The notes: generated by a model not told the origin, from the letters alone. Numbered from the stretch's first letter, positions 46,161-57,815 are shown. The stretch: 64,000 nucleotides of DNA from Canna indica (GCA_034359265.1 CP136897.1:34831501-34895500); one strand, 5' to 3'. Numbers and translations are program-made.

Positions 46161-46525
46161 TTTTTTTACTACCTATTTGATTGCACGACGAGATTATTTT
46201 TTTACCAATTTTTCTAAACAAACGTTAAGGACGGACAACGTCGTCGCCATAACTCTTGGCTGTCGATCGCCTGCGCGGGGCCCGCCGCAACCTTTACGGC
46301 CAGCTCGATCGACCAACCGAACCGAAAAATTAAAATTTGTAAATAAATAAGAAAAATAACATTTCAATTATTATTTTTCATTTAAAACGGGCGTAACTCC
46401 GTGCATTATTGTCCGATTTCAGCTTTTCACGTGGCGCTGAAAGGCGAACAAAGAGACGAAAAAAATGACCCCGAGCTGTCCCTCGGACGCTCACCCTTAT
46501 TAGCCGACGATCAGAAGTGCATGAT

Positions 46526-46644
46526 GGGTGCGATCATAACAGCACTAACGCACTGGATCCCATCAGAACTCCGAAGTTAAGCGTGCTAGGGCGACAGTAG
46601 TACTAGGATGGGTGACCTCTTGGGAAGTCCTCGTGTTGCACCTT
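46526..46644 (+). rRNA. 5S rRNA: 5S rRNA gene, copy 101
   Basis: Full length; C14A, C29T, T63A, G70C, C93T, C95T. Same as copy 120. Confidence 0.93.
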
Positions 46645-47010
46645 TTTTTTTACTACCTATTTGATTGCACGACGAGATCATTTTTTTTACCAATCTTTCT
46701 AACCAAACGTTAAGGACGGACGACGTCGTCGACATAAAATTTTGCTGTCGATCGCTTGCGCGGGGCCCGCCTCAACCTCTACTGCCGGCTCGATCGACCA
46801 ACCGACCCAAAAACTTAAAATTTGTAAATAAATAAGAAAAATAACATTTCAATTATTATTTTTCGTTTAAACCGGGCGTAACTCCGTGCATTATTGTCCG
46901 ATTTCATCTTTTCACGTGGCGCTAAAAGGCCCGCGAAGAGACGAAGAAAATGACCCCGAGCTATCCCTCGGACGCTCACCCTTATTAGCCGACGATCAGA
47001 AGTGCATGAC

Positions 47011-47129
47011 GGGTGCGATCATACCAGCACTAACGCACCGGATCCCATCAGAACTCCGAAGTTAAGTGTGCTTGGGCGAGAGTAGTACTAGGATGGGTGC
47101 CCCCCCAGGAAGTCCTCGTGTCACACCTT
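47011..47129 (+). rRNA. 5S rRNA: 5S rRNA gene, copy 102
   Basis: Full length; C57T, A90C, T96C, G97A, T112C, G113A. Terminal helix weakened at 113. Same as copy 121. Confidence 0.92.
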
Positions 47130-47495
47130 TTTTTTTACTACCTATTTGATTGCACGACGAGATCATTTTTTTTACCAATCTTTCTAACCAAACGTTAAGG
47201 ACGGACGACGTCGTCGACATAAAATTTGGCTATCGATCGCCCACGCGGGGCTCGCCGCAACCTCTACGGCCGGCTCGATCGACCAATCGACCCGAAAAAT
47301 TAAAATTTGTAAATAAATAAGAAAAATGACATTTCAATTATTATTTTTCGTTTAAAACGGGCGTAACTCCGTGCATTATTGTCCGATTTCAGATTTCCAC
47401 GTGGCGCTAAAAGGCGCGCGAAGAGACGAAGAAAATGACCCCTAGCTATCCCTCGGACGCTCACCCTTATTAGCCGACCATCAGAAGTGCATGAC

Positions 47496-47537
47496 GGGTG
47501 CGATCATACCCCCTGGGAAGTCCTCGTTTTGCACCTT
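47496..47537 (+). pseudogene. 5S copy 103 with 77-bp internal deletion
   Basis: Only the first 15 nt (gggtgcgatcatacc) and the last 25 or so (ccctgggaag onward, G110T) remain. The whole internal control region is gone, though promoter and terminator are kept. CC is shared at the joint. Same as copy 122. Confidence 0.88.
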
Positions 47538-47903
47538 TTTTTTTACTACCTATTTGATTGCACGACGAGATCATTTTTTTTACCAATCTTTCTAACCAAA
47601 CGTTAAGGACGGACGACGTCGTCGACATAAAATTTGGCTGTCGATCGCCCGCGCGGGGCCCGCCGCAACCTCTACGGCCGGCTCGATCGACCAACCGACC
47701 CGAAAAATTAAAATTTGTAAATAAATAAGAAAAATGATATTTCAATTATTATTTTTCGTTTAAAACGGGCGTAACTCCGTGCATTATTGTCCGATTTCAG
47801 ATTTCCACGTGGCGCTAAAAGGCGTGCGAAGAGACGAAGAAAATGACCCCTAGCTATCCCTCGGACGCTCACCCTTATTAGCCGACCATCAGAAGTGCAT
47901 GAC

Positions 47904-48022
47904 GGGTGCGATCATACCAGCACTAACGCACCGGATCCCATCAGAACTCCGAAGTTAGGCGTGCTTGGGCGAGAGTAGTACTAGGATGGGTGACCCCTTG
48001 GGAAGTCCTCGTGTTGCACCTT
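47904..48022 (+). rRNA. 5S rRNA: 5S rRNA gene, copy 104
   Basis: Full length; A55G, C95T. Spacing from copy 103 is 408 bp, matching the deletion there. Confidence 0.94.
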
Positions 48023-48388
48023 TTTTTTTTACTACCTATTTGATTGCACGACGAGATCATTTTTTTACCAATCTTTCTAACCAAACGTTAAGGATGGACG
48101 ACGTCGTCGACATAAAATTTGGCTGTCGATCGCCCGCGCGGGGCCCGCCGCAACCTCTACGGCCGGCTCGATCGACCGACTCACCCGAAAAATTAAAATT
48201 TGTAAATAAATAAGAAAAATGACATTTCAATTATTATTTTTCGTTTAAAACGGGCGTAACTCCGTGCATTATTGTCCGATTTCAGCTTTTCACGTGGCGC
48301 TAAAAGGCGCGCGTAGAGACGAAGAAAATGACCCCGAGCTATCCCTCGGACGCTCACCCTTATTAGCCGACGATCAGAAGTGCATGAC

Positions 48389-48507
48389 GGATTCGATCAT
48401 ACTAGCACTAACGCACCGGATCCCATCAGAACTCCGAAGTTTGGCGCGCTTGGGCGAGAGTAGTACTAGGATGGGTGACCCCCTGGGAAGTCCTCGTGTT
48501 GCACCTT
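48389..48507 (+). rRNA. 5S rRNA: 5S rRNA gene, copy 105
   Basis: Full length; G3A, G5T, C15T, A54T, A55G, T59C. Terminal helix and box A both altered. Followed by a spacer that matches the one after copy 125 rather than after copy 124. Confidence 0.92.
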
Positions 48508-48873
48508 TTTTTTTACTACCTATTTGATTGCACGACGAGATCATTTTTTTTACCAATTTTTCTAACCAAACGTTAAAGACGGACGACGTCGTCGCCGTAA
48601 ATCTTGGCTGTCGATCGCCCACGCGGGGCCCGCCACAACCTCTACGGCCGGCTCGAACTACCAACCGACCCGAAAAATTAAAATTTGTAAATAAATAAGA
48701 AAAATAACATTTCAATTATTATTTTTCGTTTAAAACGGGCGTAACTCCGTGCATTATTGTCCGATTTAAGCTTTTCACGTGTCCCTGAAAGGCGTGCGAA
48801 GAGACGAAGAAAATGACCCCGAGCTGTCCCTCGGACGCTCACCCTTATTAGCCGACGATCAGAAGTGCATGAC

Positions 48874-48992
48874 GGGTGCGATCATACCAGCACTAATGCA
48901 CCGGTTCCCATCAGAACTTCGAAGTTAAGTGTGCTTGTGCGAGAGTAGTACTAGGATGGGTGACCCACTGGGAAGTCCTCATGTTGCATCTT
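48874..48992 (+). rRNA. 5S rRNA: 5S rRNA gene, copy 106
   Basis: Full length; C24T, A32T, C46T, C57T, G65T, C94A, G108A, C116T. Spacer with 11-bp CG-core deletion. Confidence 0.92.
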
Positions 48993-49346
48993 TTTTTTTT
49001 TACTTATTTGAATGCACGACGAGATCATTTTTTTTACCAATCTTCCTAACCAAACGTTACGGACGGACGACGACGTCGCCATAAAATTTGGCTGTCGATC
49101 GCCCGCCGCAACCTCTACGGCCGGCTCGATCGACCAACCGACCCGAAAAATTAAAATTTATAAATAAATAAGAAAAATAACATTTCAATTATTATTTTTC
49201 GTTTAAAACGGGCGTAACTCCGTGCATTATTGTCCGATTTCAGCTTTTCACGTGGCAATAAAAAGCGCGCGAAGAGACTAAGAAAATGACCCCGAGTTGT
49301 CCCTCGGACGCTCACCCTTATCAGCCGACGATCAGAAGTGCATGAC

Positions 49347-49465
49347 GGGTGCGATCATACTAGCACTAACGCACCGGATCCCATCAGAACTCCGAAGTTA
49401 AGCGTGGTTGCGCGAGAGTGGTACTAGGATGGGTGACCACTTGGGAAGTCCTCGTGTTGCACCTT
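49347..49465 (+). rRNA. 5S rRNA: 5S rRNA gene, copy 107 (G65C/A74G type)
   Basis: Full length; C15T, C61G, G65C, A74G, C93A, C95T. Same as copy 127. Confidence 0.93.
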
Positions 49466-49832
49466 TTTTTTTACTTCCTATTTGATTGCACAACGCGATC
49501 ATTTTTTTTACCAATCTTTCTTACCAAACGTTAAGGACGGACGACGTCGTCGCCATAAATCTTGGCTGTCGATCGTCCGCGCGGGGCCCGTCGCAACCTC
49601 TACGGCAGGCTCGATCGACCAACCGACCCGAAAAATTAAAATTTGTAAATAAATAAGAAAAATAACATTTCAATTATTATTTTTCGTTTAAAACGGGCGT
49701 AACTCCGTGCATTATTGTCCGATTTTAGCTTTTCACGTGGCGCTGAAAGGCGCGAGAAGAGACGAAGAAAATGACCCCCGAACTCTCCCTCGGACGCTCA
49801 CCCTTATTTGCCGACGATCAGAAGTGCATGAC

Positions 49833-49950
49833 TTGTGCGATCATTTAGTACTAACGCACCGGATCCCATCAGAACTCCGAAGTTAAGCGTGGTTGCGCGA
49901 GAGTAGTACTAGGATGGGTGACCCCCTGGGAAGTCCTCGTGTTGCACTTG
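49833..49950 (+). rRNA. 5S rRNA: 5S rRNA gene, copy 108, with 1-nt deletion
   Basis: Begins ttgtgcg (G1T, G2T) and reads tcatttagtac around positions 9-19, one base short. Also C18T, C61G, G65C, C117T. Helices I and II are both affected, so it may be a pseudogene. Confidence 0.85.
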
Positions 49951-50316
49951 TTTTTTTACTACCTATTTGATTGCACGACGAGATCATTTTTTTTACCAAT
50001 CTTTCTAACCAAACGTTATGGACGGACGGCGTCGTCGCCATAAATCTTGGCTGTCGATCGCCCGCGCAAGGCCCGCCGCAACTTCTACGGCCGGCTCGAT
50101 CGACCAACCGACCCGAAAAATTAAAATTTGTAAATAAATAAGAAAAGTAACATTTCAATTATTATTTTTCATTTAAAACGGGCGTAACTCCGTGCATTAT
50201 TGTCCGATTTCCGCTTTTCACGTGGCCCTGAAAGGCGCGCGAAGAGACGAAGAAAATGACCCTGAGCTGTCCCTCGGACGCTCACCCTTATTAGCCGATG
50301 ATCAGAAGTGCATGAC

Positions 50317-50435
50317 GGGTGCGATCATACCAGCACTAACGCACCGGATCCCATCAGAACTCCGAAGTTATGCGTGCTAGGGCGAGAGTAGTACTAGGAT
50401 GGGTGACCGCCTGGGAAGTCCTCGTGTTGTATTTG
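50317..50435 (+). rRNA. 5S rRNA: 5S rRNA gene, copy 109
   Basis: Full length; A55T, T63A, C93G, C114T, C116T, C117T. The 3' end reads ttgtatt, so the terminal helix is weakened. Confidence 0.91.
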
Positions 50436-50801
50436 TTTTTTTACTACCTATTTGATTGCACGACGAGATCATTTTTTTTACCAATCTTTCTAACCAAACG
50501 TTAAGGACGGACGACGTCGTCGCCATAAATCTTGGCTGTCGATCGCCCGCGCGGGGCCCGCCGCAAACTCTACGGCCGGCTCGATCGACCAACCGACCCG
50601 AAAAATTAAAATTTGTAAATAAATAAGAAAAATAATATTTCAATTATTATTTTTCGTCTAAAATGGGCGTAAATCCGTGAATTATTGTCCGATTTCAGCT
50701 TTTCACGTGACGCTGAAAGGCGCGCGAAGAGACGAAGAAAATGACCTCGAGCTGTCCCTCGGACGCTCACCCTTATTAGCCGACGATCAGAAGTGCATGA
50801 C

Positions 50802-50920
50802 GGGTGCGATCATACCAGCACTAACGCATCGGATCCCATTAGAACTCCGAAGTTAAGCGTGGTTGGGCGAGAGTAGTACTAGGATGGTTTACCCCCTGGG
50901 AAGTTCTCGTCTTGCACCCT
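50802..50920 (+). rRNA. 5S rRNA: 5S rRNA gene, copy 110
   Basis: Full length; C28T, C39T, C61G, G87T, G89T, C104T, G110C. Spacer with 11-bp CG-core deletion. Confidence 0.92.
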
Positions 50921-51278
50921 TTTTTTTTACTACCTATTTGATTGCACGATGAGATCATTTTTTTTACTAATCTTTCTTTACCAAACGTTAAGGACGGACG
51001 ACGTCGTCGCCATAAAATTTGGCTGTCGATCGCCCGCCGCAACCTCTGTGGCCGGCTCGATCGACCAACCGACCCGAAAAATTAAAATTTGTAAATAAAT
51101 AAGAAAAATAACATTTCAATTATTATTTTTCGTTCAAAATGGGCGTAACTGCGTGCATTATTGTCCGATTTCAGCTTTTCACGTGACGCTGAAAGACGCG
51201 CAAAGAGACGAAGAAAATGACCCCTGAACTCTCCCTCGGACGCTCGCCCTTATTAGCCGACGATGAGAAGTGCATATC

Positions 51279-51397
51279 GGGTGCGATCATACCAGCACTA
51301 ACGCACCGGATCCCATCAGAACTTCGAAGTTAAGCGTGCTTGTGCGAGAGTAGTACTAGGATGGGTGACCCCCTGGGAAGTCCTCGTGTTGCACTTA
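51279..51397 (+). rRNA. 5S rRNA: 5S rRNA gene, copy 111
   Basis: Full length; C46T, G65T, C117T. Terminator cacttattttttt. Confidence 0.94.
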
Positions 51398-51763
51398 TTT
51401 TTTTACTACCTATTTGATTGCACGACGAGATCATTTTTTTTACCAATCTTTCTAACCAAACGTTAAGGACGGACGACGTCGTCGCCATAAAATTTGGTTG
51501 TCGATCGCCCGCGCGGGGCCCGCCGCAACCTCTACGGCCAGCTCGATCGACCAACCGACCCGAAAAATTAAAATTTGTAAATAAATAAGAAAAATTACAT
51601 TTCAATTATTATTTTTCGTTTAAAACGGGCGTAACTCCGTGCATTATTGTCCGATTTCAGCTTTTCACGTGGCGCTGAAAGGCACGCGAAGAGACGAAGA
51701 AAATGACCCCGAGCTGTCCCTCGGACGCTCACCCTTATTAGCCGACGATGAGAAGTGCATGAC

Positions 51764-51882
51764 GGGTGCGATCATACCAGCACTAACGCACCAGATCCCA
51801 TCAGAACTCCGAAGTTAAGCGCGCTTGGGCGAGAGTAGTACTAGGATGGGTGACCCCCTGGGAAGTCCTCGTGTTGCACTTG
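51764..51882 (+). rRNA. 5S rRNA: 5S rRNA gene, copy 112
   Basis: Full length; G30A, T59C, C117T. First gene of the 823-bp dimer. Confidence 0.94.
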
Positions 51883-52202
51883 TTTTTTACTACGTATTTG
51901 ATTGCACGACGAGATCATTTTTTTTACCAATCTTTTTAACCAAACGTTAAGGACGGACGACGTCATCGCCATAAATCTTAGCTGTCGATCGCCCGCGCGG
52001 GGCCCGCCGCAACCTCTACGGCCGGCTCGATCGACCAACCGACCCGAAAAATTAAAATTTGTAAATAAATACGAAAAATAACATTTCAATTATTATTTTT
52101 CGTTTAAAACGGGCGCAACTCTGTGCATTATTGTCCGATTTTAGCTTTTCACGTAGCGCGGAAAGGCGCGCGAAGAGACGAAGAAAATGACCCCCGAACT
52201 CT

Positions 52203-52231
52203 CCCCCTGGGAAGTCCTCGTGTTGCACTTG
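52203..52231 (+). pseudogene. 5S copy 113: 3' fragment only
   Basis: Promoter text gaactctccc runs directly into ccctgggaagtcc, leaving gene positions from about 91 to the end. TCCC/CCCC similarity at the joint suggests how it arose. Followed by a spacer with the 11-bp CG-core deletion. Confidence 0.85.
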
Positions 52232-52586
52232 TTTTTTTACTTCCTATTTGATTGCACGACGAGATTATTTTTTTTACCAATCTTTCTAACCAAACGTTAA
52301 GGACGGACGACGTCGTCGCCATAAATCTTGGCTGTCGATCGCCCGCCGCAACCTCTAATGCTGGCTCGATCGACCAACCGACCCGAAAAATTAAAATTTG
52401 TAAATAAATAAGAAAAATAACATTTCAATTATTATTTTTCGTTTAAAACGGGCGTAACTCCGTGCATTATTGTCCGATTTCAGCTTTTCACGTCGCGCTG
52501 AAAGGCATGCGAAGAGACGAAGAAAATGACCCCGAGCTGTCCCTCGGACGCTCACCCTTATTAGCCGACGATCAGAAGTGCATGAC

Positions 52587-52705
52587 GGGTGCGATCATAC
52601 CAGCACTAACGCACCGGATCCCATCAGAACTCCGAAGTTAAGCGCGCTTGGGCGAGAGTAGTACTAGGATGGGTGACCCCCTTGGAAGTCCTCGTGTTGC
52701 ACTTG
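52587..52705 (+). rRNA. 5S rRNA: 5S rRNA gene, copy 114
   Basis: Full length; T59C, G97T, C117T. Near twin of copy 112. Confidence 0.94.
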
Positions 52706-53025
52706 TTTTTTACTACGTATTTGATTGCACGACGAGATCATTTTTTTTACCAATCTTTCTAACCAAACGTTAAGGACGGACGACGTCATCGCCATAAATC
52801 TTAGCTGTCGATCGCCCGCGCGGGGCCCGCCGCAACCTCTACGGCCGGCTCGATCGACCAACCGACCCGAAAAATTAAAATTTGTAAATAAATAAGAAAA
52901 ATAACATTTCAATTATTATTTTTCGTTTAAAACGGGCGCAACTCTGTGCATTGTTGTCCGATTTTAGCTTTTCACGTAGCGCGGAAAGGCGCGCGAAGAG
53001 ACGAAGAAAATGACCCCCGAACTCT

Positions 53026-53054
53026 CCCCCTGGGAAGTCCTCGTGTTGCACTTG
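53026..53054 (+). pseudogene. 5S copy 115: 3' fragment only
   Basis: Same joint as copy 113, 823 bp downstream. Confidence 0.85.
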
Positions 53055-53409
53055 TTTTTTTACTACCTATTTGATTGCACGACGAGATTATTTTTTTTAC
53101 CAATCTTTCTAACCAAACGTTAAGGACGGACGACGTTGTCGCCATAAATCTTGGCTGTCGATCGCCCGCCGCAACCTCTAAGCCTGGCTCGATCGACCAA
53201 CCGACCCGAAAAATTAAAATTTGTAAATAAATAAGAAAAATAACATTTCAATTATTATTTTTCGTTTAAAACAGGCGTAACTCCGTGCATTATTGTCCGA
53301 TTTTAGCTTTTCACGTGGCGCTGAAAGGCGCGCGAAGAGACGAAGAAAATGACCCCGAGCTATCCCTCGGACGCTCACCCTTATTAGCCGACGATCAGAA
53401 GTGTATGAC

Positions 53410-53528
53410 GAGTGCGATCATAACAGCACTAACGCACCGGATCCCATCAGAACTCCTGAGTTAAGCGTGCTTGGGCAAGAGTAGTACTAGGATGGGTGAC
53501 CCCCTTGGAAGTCCTCGTGTTGCAATTG
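53410..53528 (+). rRNA. 5S rRNA: 5S rRNA gene, copy 116
   Basis: Full length; G2A, C14A, G48T, A49G, G68A, G97T, C116A, C117T. Same as copy 136. Confidence 0.92.
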
Positions 53529-53894
53529 TTTTTTTACTACCTATTTGATTGCTCAACGAGATCATTTTTTTTACCAATCTTTCTAACCAAACGTTAAGGA
53601 CGGACAACGTCGTCGCCATAAAATTTGGCTGTCGATCGCCCGCGCGGGGCCCGCCGCAAATTCTACGGCCGGCTCCATCGACCAACCGACCCGAAAAATT
53701 AAAATTTGTAAATAAATAAGAAAAATAACATTTCAATTATTATTTTTCATTTAAAACGGGCGTAACTCCGTGCATTATTGTCCGATTTCAGCTTTTCACG
53801 TGGCGCTAAAAGGCGCGCGAAGACACGAAGAAAATGACCCCGAGCTATACCTCGGACGCTCACCCTTATTAGCCGACGATCAGAAGTGCATGAC

Positions 53895-54013
53895 GGGTGC
53901 GATCATACTAGCACTAACGCAACGGATCCCATTAGAACTACGAAGTGAAGCGTGCTTGCGCGAGAGTGGTACTAGGATGGGTGACCCCTTGGGAAGTCCT
54001 CGTGTTGCACCTT
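53895..54013 (+). rRNA. 5S rRNA: 5S rRNA gene, copy 117 (G65C/A74G type)
   Basis: Full length; C15T, C28A, C39T, C46A, T53G, G65C, A74G, C95T. No counterpart in the second large duplicate. Confidence 0.93.
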
Positions 54014-54380
54014 TTTTTTTACTACCTATTTGATTGCACGACGAGATCATTTTTTTTACCAATTTTTCTAACCAAACGTTAAGGACGAACGACGTCGTCG
54101 CCATAAATCTTGGCTGTCGATTGTCTGCGCGGGGCCCACTGCAACCTATACGGCAGGCTCGATCGACCAACCGACCCGAAAAATTAAAATTTGTAAATAA
54201 ATAAGAAAAATAACATTTCAATTATTATTTTTCGTTTATAACAAGCGTAACTCCGTGCATTATTGTCCGATTTCAGCTTTTCACGTGGCGCTTAAAGGCG
54301 CGCAAAGAGACGAAGAAAATGACCCCCGAACTCTCCCTCGGACGCTCGCCCTTATTAGCGGACGATCAGAAGTGCATATC

Positions 54381-54499
54381 GGGTGCGATCATACCAGCAT
54401 TAATGCACCGGATCCCATCAGAACTCCGAAGTTAAGCGTGCTTGGGCGAGCGTAGTACTAGGATGGGTGACCCCCTGAGAAGTCCTCGTGTTGCACCTT
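54381..54499 (+). rRNA. 5S rRNA: 5S rRNA gene, copy 118
   Basis: Full length; C20T, C24T, A71C, G98A. No counterpart in the second large duplicate. Confidence 0.94.
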
Positions 54500-54864
54500 T
54501 TTTTTTACTACCTATTTGATTGCACGACGAGATCGTTTTTTTTACCAATCTTTCTAACCAAACGTTAAGGACGGACGATGTCGTCGCCATAAATCTTGGC
54601 TGTCGATGGCCCGCGCAGGGCCCGCCGCAACCTCTACGGCCGGCTCGATCAACCAACCGACCCGAAAAATTAAAATTTGTAAATAAATAAGAAAAATAAC
54701 ATTGCAATTATTATTTTTCATTTAAAACGGGCGTAACTCCTGCATTATTGTCCTTTTTCAGCTTTTCACGTGGCGCTGAAAGGCGCGCGAAGAGACGAAG
54801 AAAATAACCCCGAGCTATCCCTCGGACGATCACCCTTATTAGCCGACAATCAGAAGTGCATGAC

Positions 54865-54983
54865 GAGTGCGATCATAACAACACTAACGCACCGGATCCC
54901 ATCAGAACTTCGAAGTTAAGCGTGCTTGGACGAGAGTTGTACTAGGATGGGTTACCCCCTGGGAAGTCCTCGTGTTGCACTTG
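54865..54983 (+). rRNA. 5S rRNA: 5S rRNA gene, copy 119 (recombinant at duplication junction)
   Basis: Full length; G2A, C14A, G17A, C46T, G66A, A74T, G89T, C117T. The 5' changes and upstream spacer match copy 137, while A74T, G89T and the downstream spacer match copy 100. So the crossover that made the 8.8-kb duplication fell between positions 17 and 74 of this gene. Confidence 0.93.
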
Positions 54984-55348
54984 TTTTTTTACTACCTATT
55001 TGATTGCACGACGAGATTATTTTTTTACCAATTTTTCTAAACAAACGTTAAGGACGGACAACGTCGTCGCCATAACTCTTGGCTGTCGATCGCCTGCGCG
55101 GGGCCCGCCGCAACCTTTACGGCCAGCTCGATCGACCAACCGAACCGAAAAATTAAAATTTGTAAATAAATAAGAAAAATAACATTTCAATTATTATTTT
55201 TCATTTAAAACGGGCGTAACTCCGTGCATTATTGTCCGATTTCAGCTTTTCACGTGGCGCTGAAAGGCGAACAAAGAGACGAAAAAAATGACCCCGAGCT
55301 GTCCCTCGGACGCTCACCCTTATTAGCCGACGATCAGAAGTGCATGAT

Positions 55349-55467
55349 GGGTGCGATCATAACAGCACTAACGCACTGGATCCCATCAGAACTCCGAAGT
55401 TAAGCGTGCTAGGGCGACAGTAGTACTAGGATGGGTGACCTCTTGGGAAGTCCTCGTGTTGCACCTT
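55349..55467 (+). rRNA. 5S rRNA: 5S rRNA gene, copy 120
   Basis: Same gene sequence as copy 101, 8823 bp upstream. Confidence 0.93.
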
Positions 55468-55833
55468 TTTTTTTACTACCTATTTGATTGCACGACGAGA
55501 TCATTTTTTTTACCAATCTTTCTAACCAAACGTTAAGGACGGACGACGTCGTCGACATAAAATTTTGCTGTCGATCGCTTGCGCGGGGCCCGCCGCAACC
55601 TCTACTGCCGGCTCGATCGACCAACCGACCCAAAAACTTAAAATTTGTAAATAAATAAGAAAAATAACATTTCAATTATTATTTTTCGTTTAAAACGGGC
55701 GTAACTCCGTGCATTATTGTCCGATTTCATCTTTTCACGTGGCGCTAAAAGGCCCGCGAAGAGACGAAGAAAATGACCCCGAGCTATCCCTCGGACGCTC
55801 ACCCTTATTAGCCGACGATCAGAAGTGCATGAC

Positions 55834-55952
55834 GGGTGCGATCATACCAGCACTAACGCACCGGATCCCATCAGAACTCCGAAGTTAAGTGTGCTTGGGC
55901 GAGAGTAGTACTAGGATGGGTGCCCCCCCAGGAAGTCCTCGTGTCACACCTT
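55834..55952 (+). rRNA. 5S rRNA: 5S rRNA gene, copy 121
   Basis: Same gene sequence as copy 102. Confidence 0.92.
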
Positions 55953-56318
55953 TTTTTTTACTACCTATTTGATTGCACGACGAGATCATTTTTTTTACCA
56001 ATCTTTCTAACCAAACGTTAAGGACGGACGACGTCGTCGACATAAAATTTGGCTATCGATCGCCCGCGCGGGGCTCGCCGCAACCTCTACGGCCGGCTCG
56101 ATCGACCAACCGACCCGAAAAATTAAAATTTGTAAATAAATAAGAAAAATGACATTTCAATTATTATTTTTCGTTTAAAACGGGCGTAACTCCGTGCATT
56201 ATTGTCCGATTTCAGATTTCCACGTGGCGCTAAAAGGCGCGCGAAGAGACGAAGAAAATGACCCCTAGCTATCCCTCGGACGCTCACCCTTATTAGCCGA
56301 CCATCAGAAGTGCATGAC

Positions 56319-56360
56319 GGGTGCGATCATACCCCCTGGGAAGTCCTCGTTTTGCACCTT
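56319..56360 (+). pseudogene. 5S copy 122 with 77-bp internal deletion
   Basis: Same deleted gene as copy 103. Confidence 0.88.
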
Positions 56361-56726
56361 TTTTTTTACTACCTATTTGATTGCACGACGAGATCATTTT
56401 TTTTACCAATCTTTCTAAACAAACGTTAAGGACGGACGACGTCGTCGACATAAAATTTGGCTGTCGATCGCCCGCGCGGGGCCCGCCGCAACCTCTACGG
56501 CCGGCTCGATCGACCAACCGACCCGAAAAATTAAAATTTGTAAATAAATAAGAAAAATGATATTTCAATTATTATTTTTCGTTTAAAACGGGCGTAACTC
56601 CGTGCATTATTGTCCGATTTCAGATTTCCACGTGGCGCTAAAAGGCGTGCGAAGAGACGAAGAAAATGACCCCTAGCTATCCCTCGGACGCTCACCCTTA
56701 TTAGCCGACCATCAGAAGTGCATGAC

Positions 56727-56845
56727 GGGTGCGATCATACCAGCACTAACGCACCGGATCCCATCAGAACTCCGAAGTTAGGCGTGCTTGGGCGAGAGTA
56801 GTACTAGGATGGGTGACCCCTTGGGAAGTCCTCGTGTTGCACCTT
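56727..56845 (+). rRNA. 5S rRNA: 5S rRNA gene, copy 123
   Basis: Same gene sequence as copy 104. Confidence 0.94.
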
Positions 56846-57211
56846 TTTTTTTTACTACCTATTTGATTGCACGACGAGATCATTTTTTTACCAATCTTTC
56901 TAACCAAACGTTAAGGATGGACGACGTCGTCGACATAAAATTTGGCTGTCGATCGCCCGCGCGGGGCCCGCCGCAACCTCTACGGCCGGCTCGATCGACC
57001 GACTCACCCGAAAAATTAAAATTTGTAAATAAATAAGAAAAATGACATTTCAATTATTATTTTTCGTTTAAAACGGGCGTAACTCCGTGCATTATTGTCC
57101 GATTTCAGCTTTTCACGTGGCGCTAAAAGGCGCGCGAAGAGACGAAGAAAATGACCCCGAGCTATCCCTCGGACGCTCACCCTTATTAGCCGACGATCAG
57201 AAGTGCATGAC

Positions 57212-57330
57212 GGATTCGATCATACTAGCACTAACGCACCGGATCCCATCAGAACTCCGAAGTTTGGCGCGCTTGGGCGAGAGTAGTACTAGGATGGGTG
57301 ACCCCCTGGGAAGTCCTCGTGTTGCACCTT
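57212..57330 (+). rRNA. 5S rRNA: 5S rRNA gene, copy 124
   Basis: Same gene sequence as copy 105, but followed by a different spacer (gccataaaatttgg, cgcgtgggg). Confidence 0.92.
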
Positions 57331-57696
57331 TTTTTTTACTACCTATTTGATTGCACGACGAGATCATTTTTTTTACCAATCTTTCTAACCAAACGTTAAG
57401 GACGGACGACGTCGTCGCCATAAAATTTGGCTGTCGATCGCCCGCGTGGGGCCCGCCGCAACCTCTACGGCCGGCTCGATCGACCAACCGACCCGAAAAA
57501 TTAAAATTTGTAAATAAATAAGAAAAATAACATTTCAATTATTATTTTTCGTTTAAAACGGGCGTAACTCCGTGCATTATTGTCCGATTTCAGCTTTTCA
57601 CGTGGCGCTGAAAGGCGCGCGAAGAGACGAAGAAAATGACCCCGAGCTGTCCCTCGGACGCTCACCCTTATTTGCCGACGATTAGAAGTGCATGAT

Positions 57697-57815
57697 GGGT
57701 GCGATCATATCAACACTAACTCACCGGATCCCATCAAAACTTCGAAGTTAATCATGCTTGGGCGAGAGTAGTACTATGATGGGTGACCCCCTGGGAAGTC
57801 CTCATGTTGCACTAG
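57697..57815 (+). rRNA. 5S rRNA: 5S rRNA gene, copy 125 (extra unit)
   Basis: Full length; C14T, G17A, G25T, G41A, C46T, G56T, G58A, G81T, G108A, C117T. Has no counterpart in the first large duplicate, where its downstream spacer instead follows copy 105. Confidence 0.91.

Larger units (their letters stand above)
51640..52462 (+). repeat. 823-bp dimer, first copy
   Basis: Contains copy 112 and the 3' fragment copy 113. Repeated immediately downstream; the pair is present again at 60948-62593 within the large duplication. Edges are approximate. Confidence 0.8.
52463..53285 (+). repeat. 823-bp dimer, second copy
   Basis: Contains copy 114 and 3' fragment copy 115, with the same deletion joint and the same 11-bp spacer deletion as the first copy. 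Confidence 0.8.
46083..54905 (+). repeat. About 8.8-kb segmental duplication, first copy
   Basis: Units from copy 100 to copy 119 reappear in order downstream, at offset 8823 to copy 105 and 9308 for copies 106-116. Private variants are shared throughout. By eye I counted about 20 single-base differences, so the copies are close to 99.8% identical. It lacks the unit of copy 125 and has two units (117, 118) the second copy lacks. Confidence 0.9.

Noticed and set aside
47470..47745. Minus-strand frame with a different C-terminus (LPRGYDRTRHALLMVG)
   Set aside because: The altered end is created by the 77-bp deletion in 5S copy 103, not by a different gene; the same is seen at copy 122.
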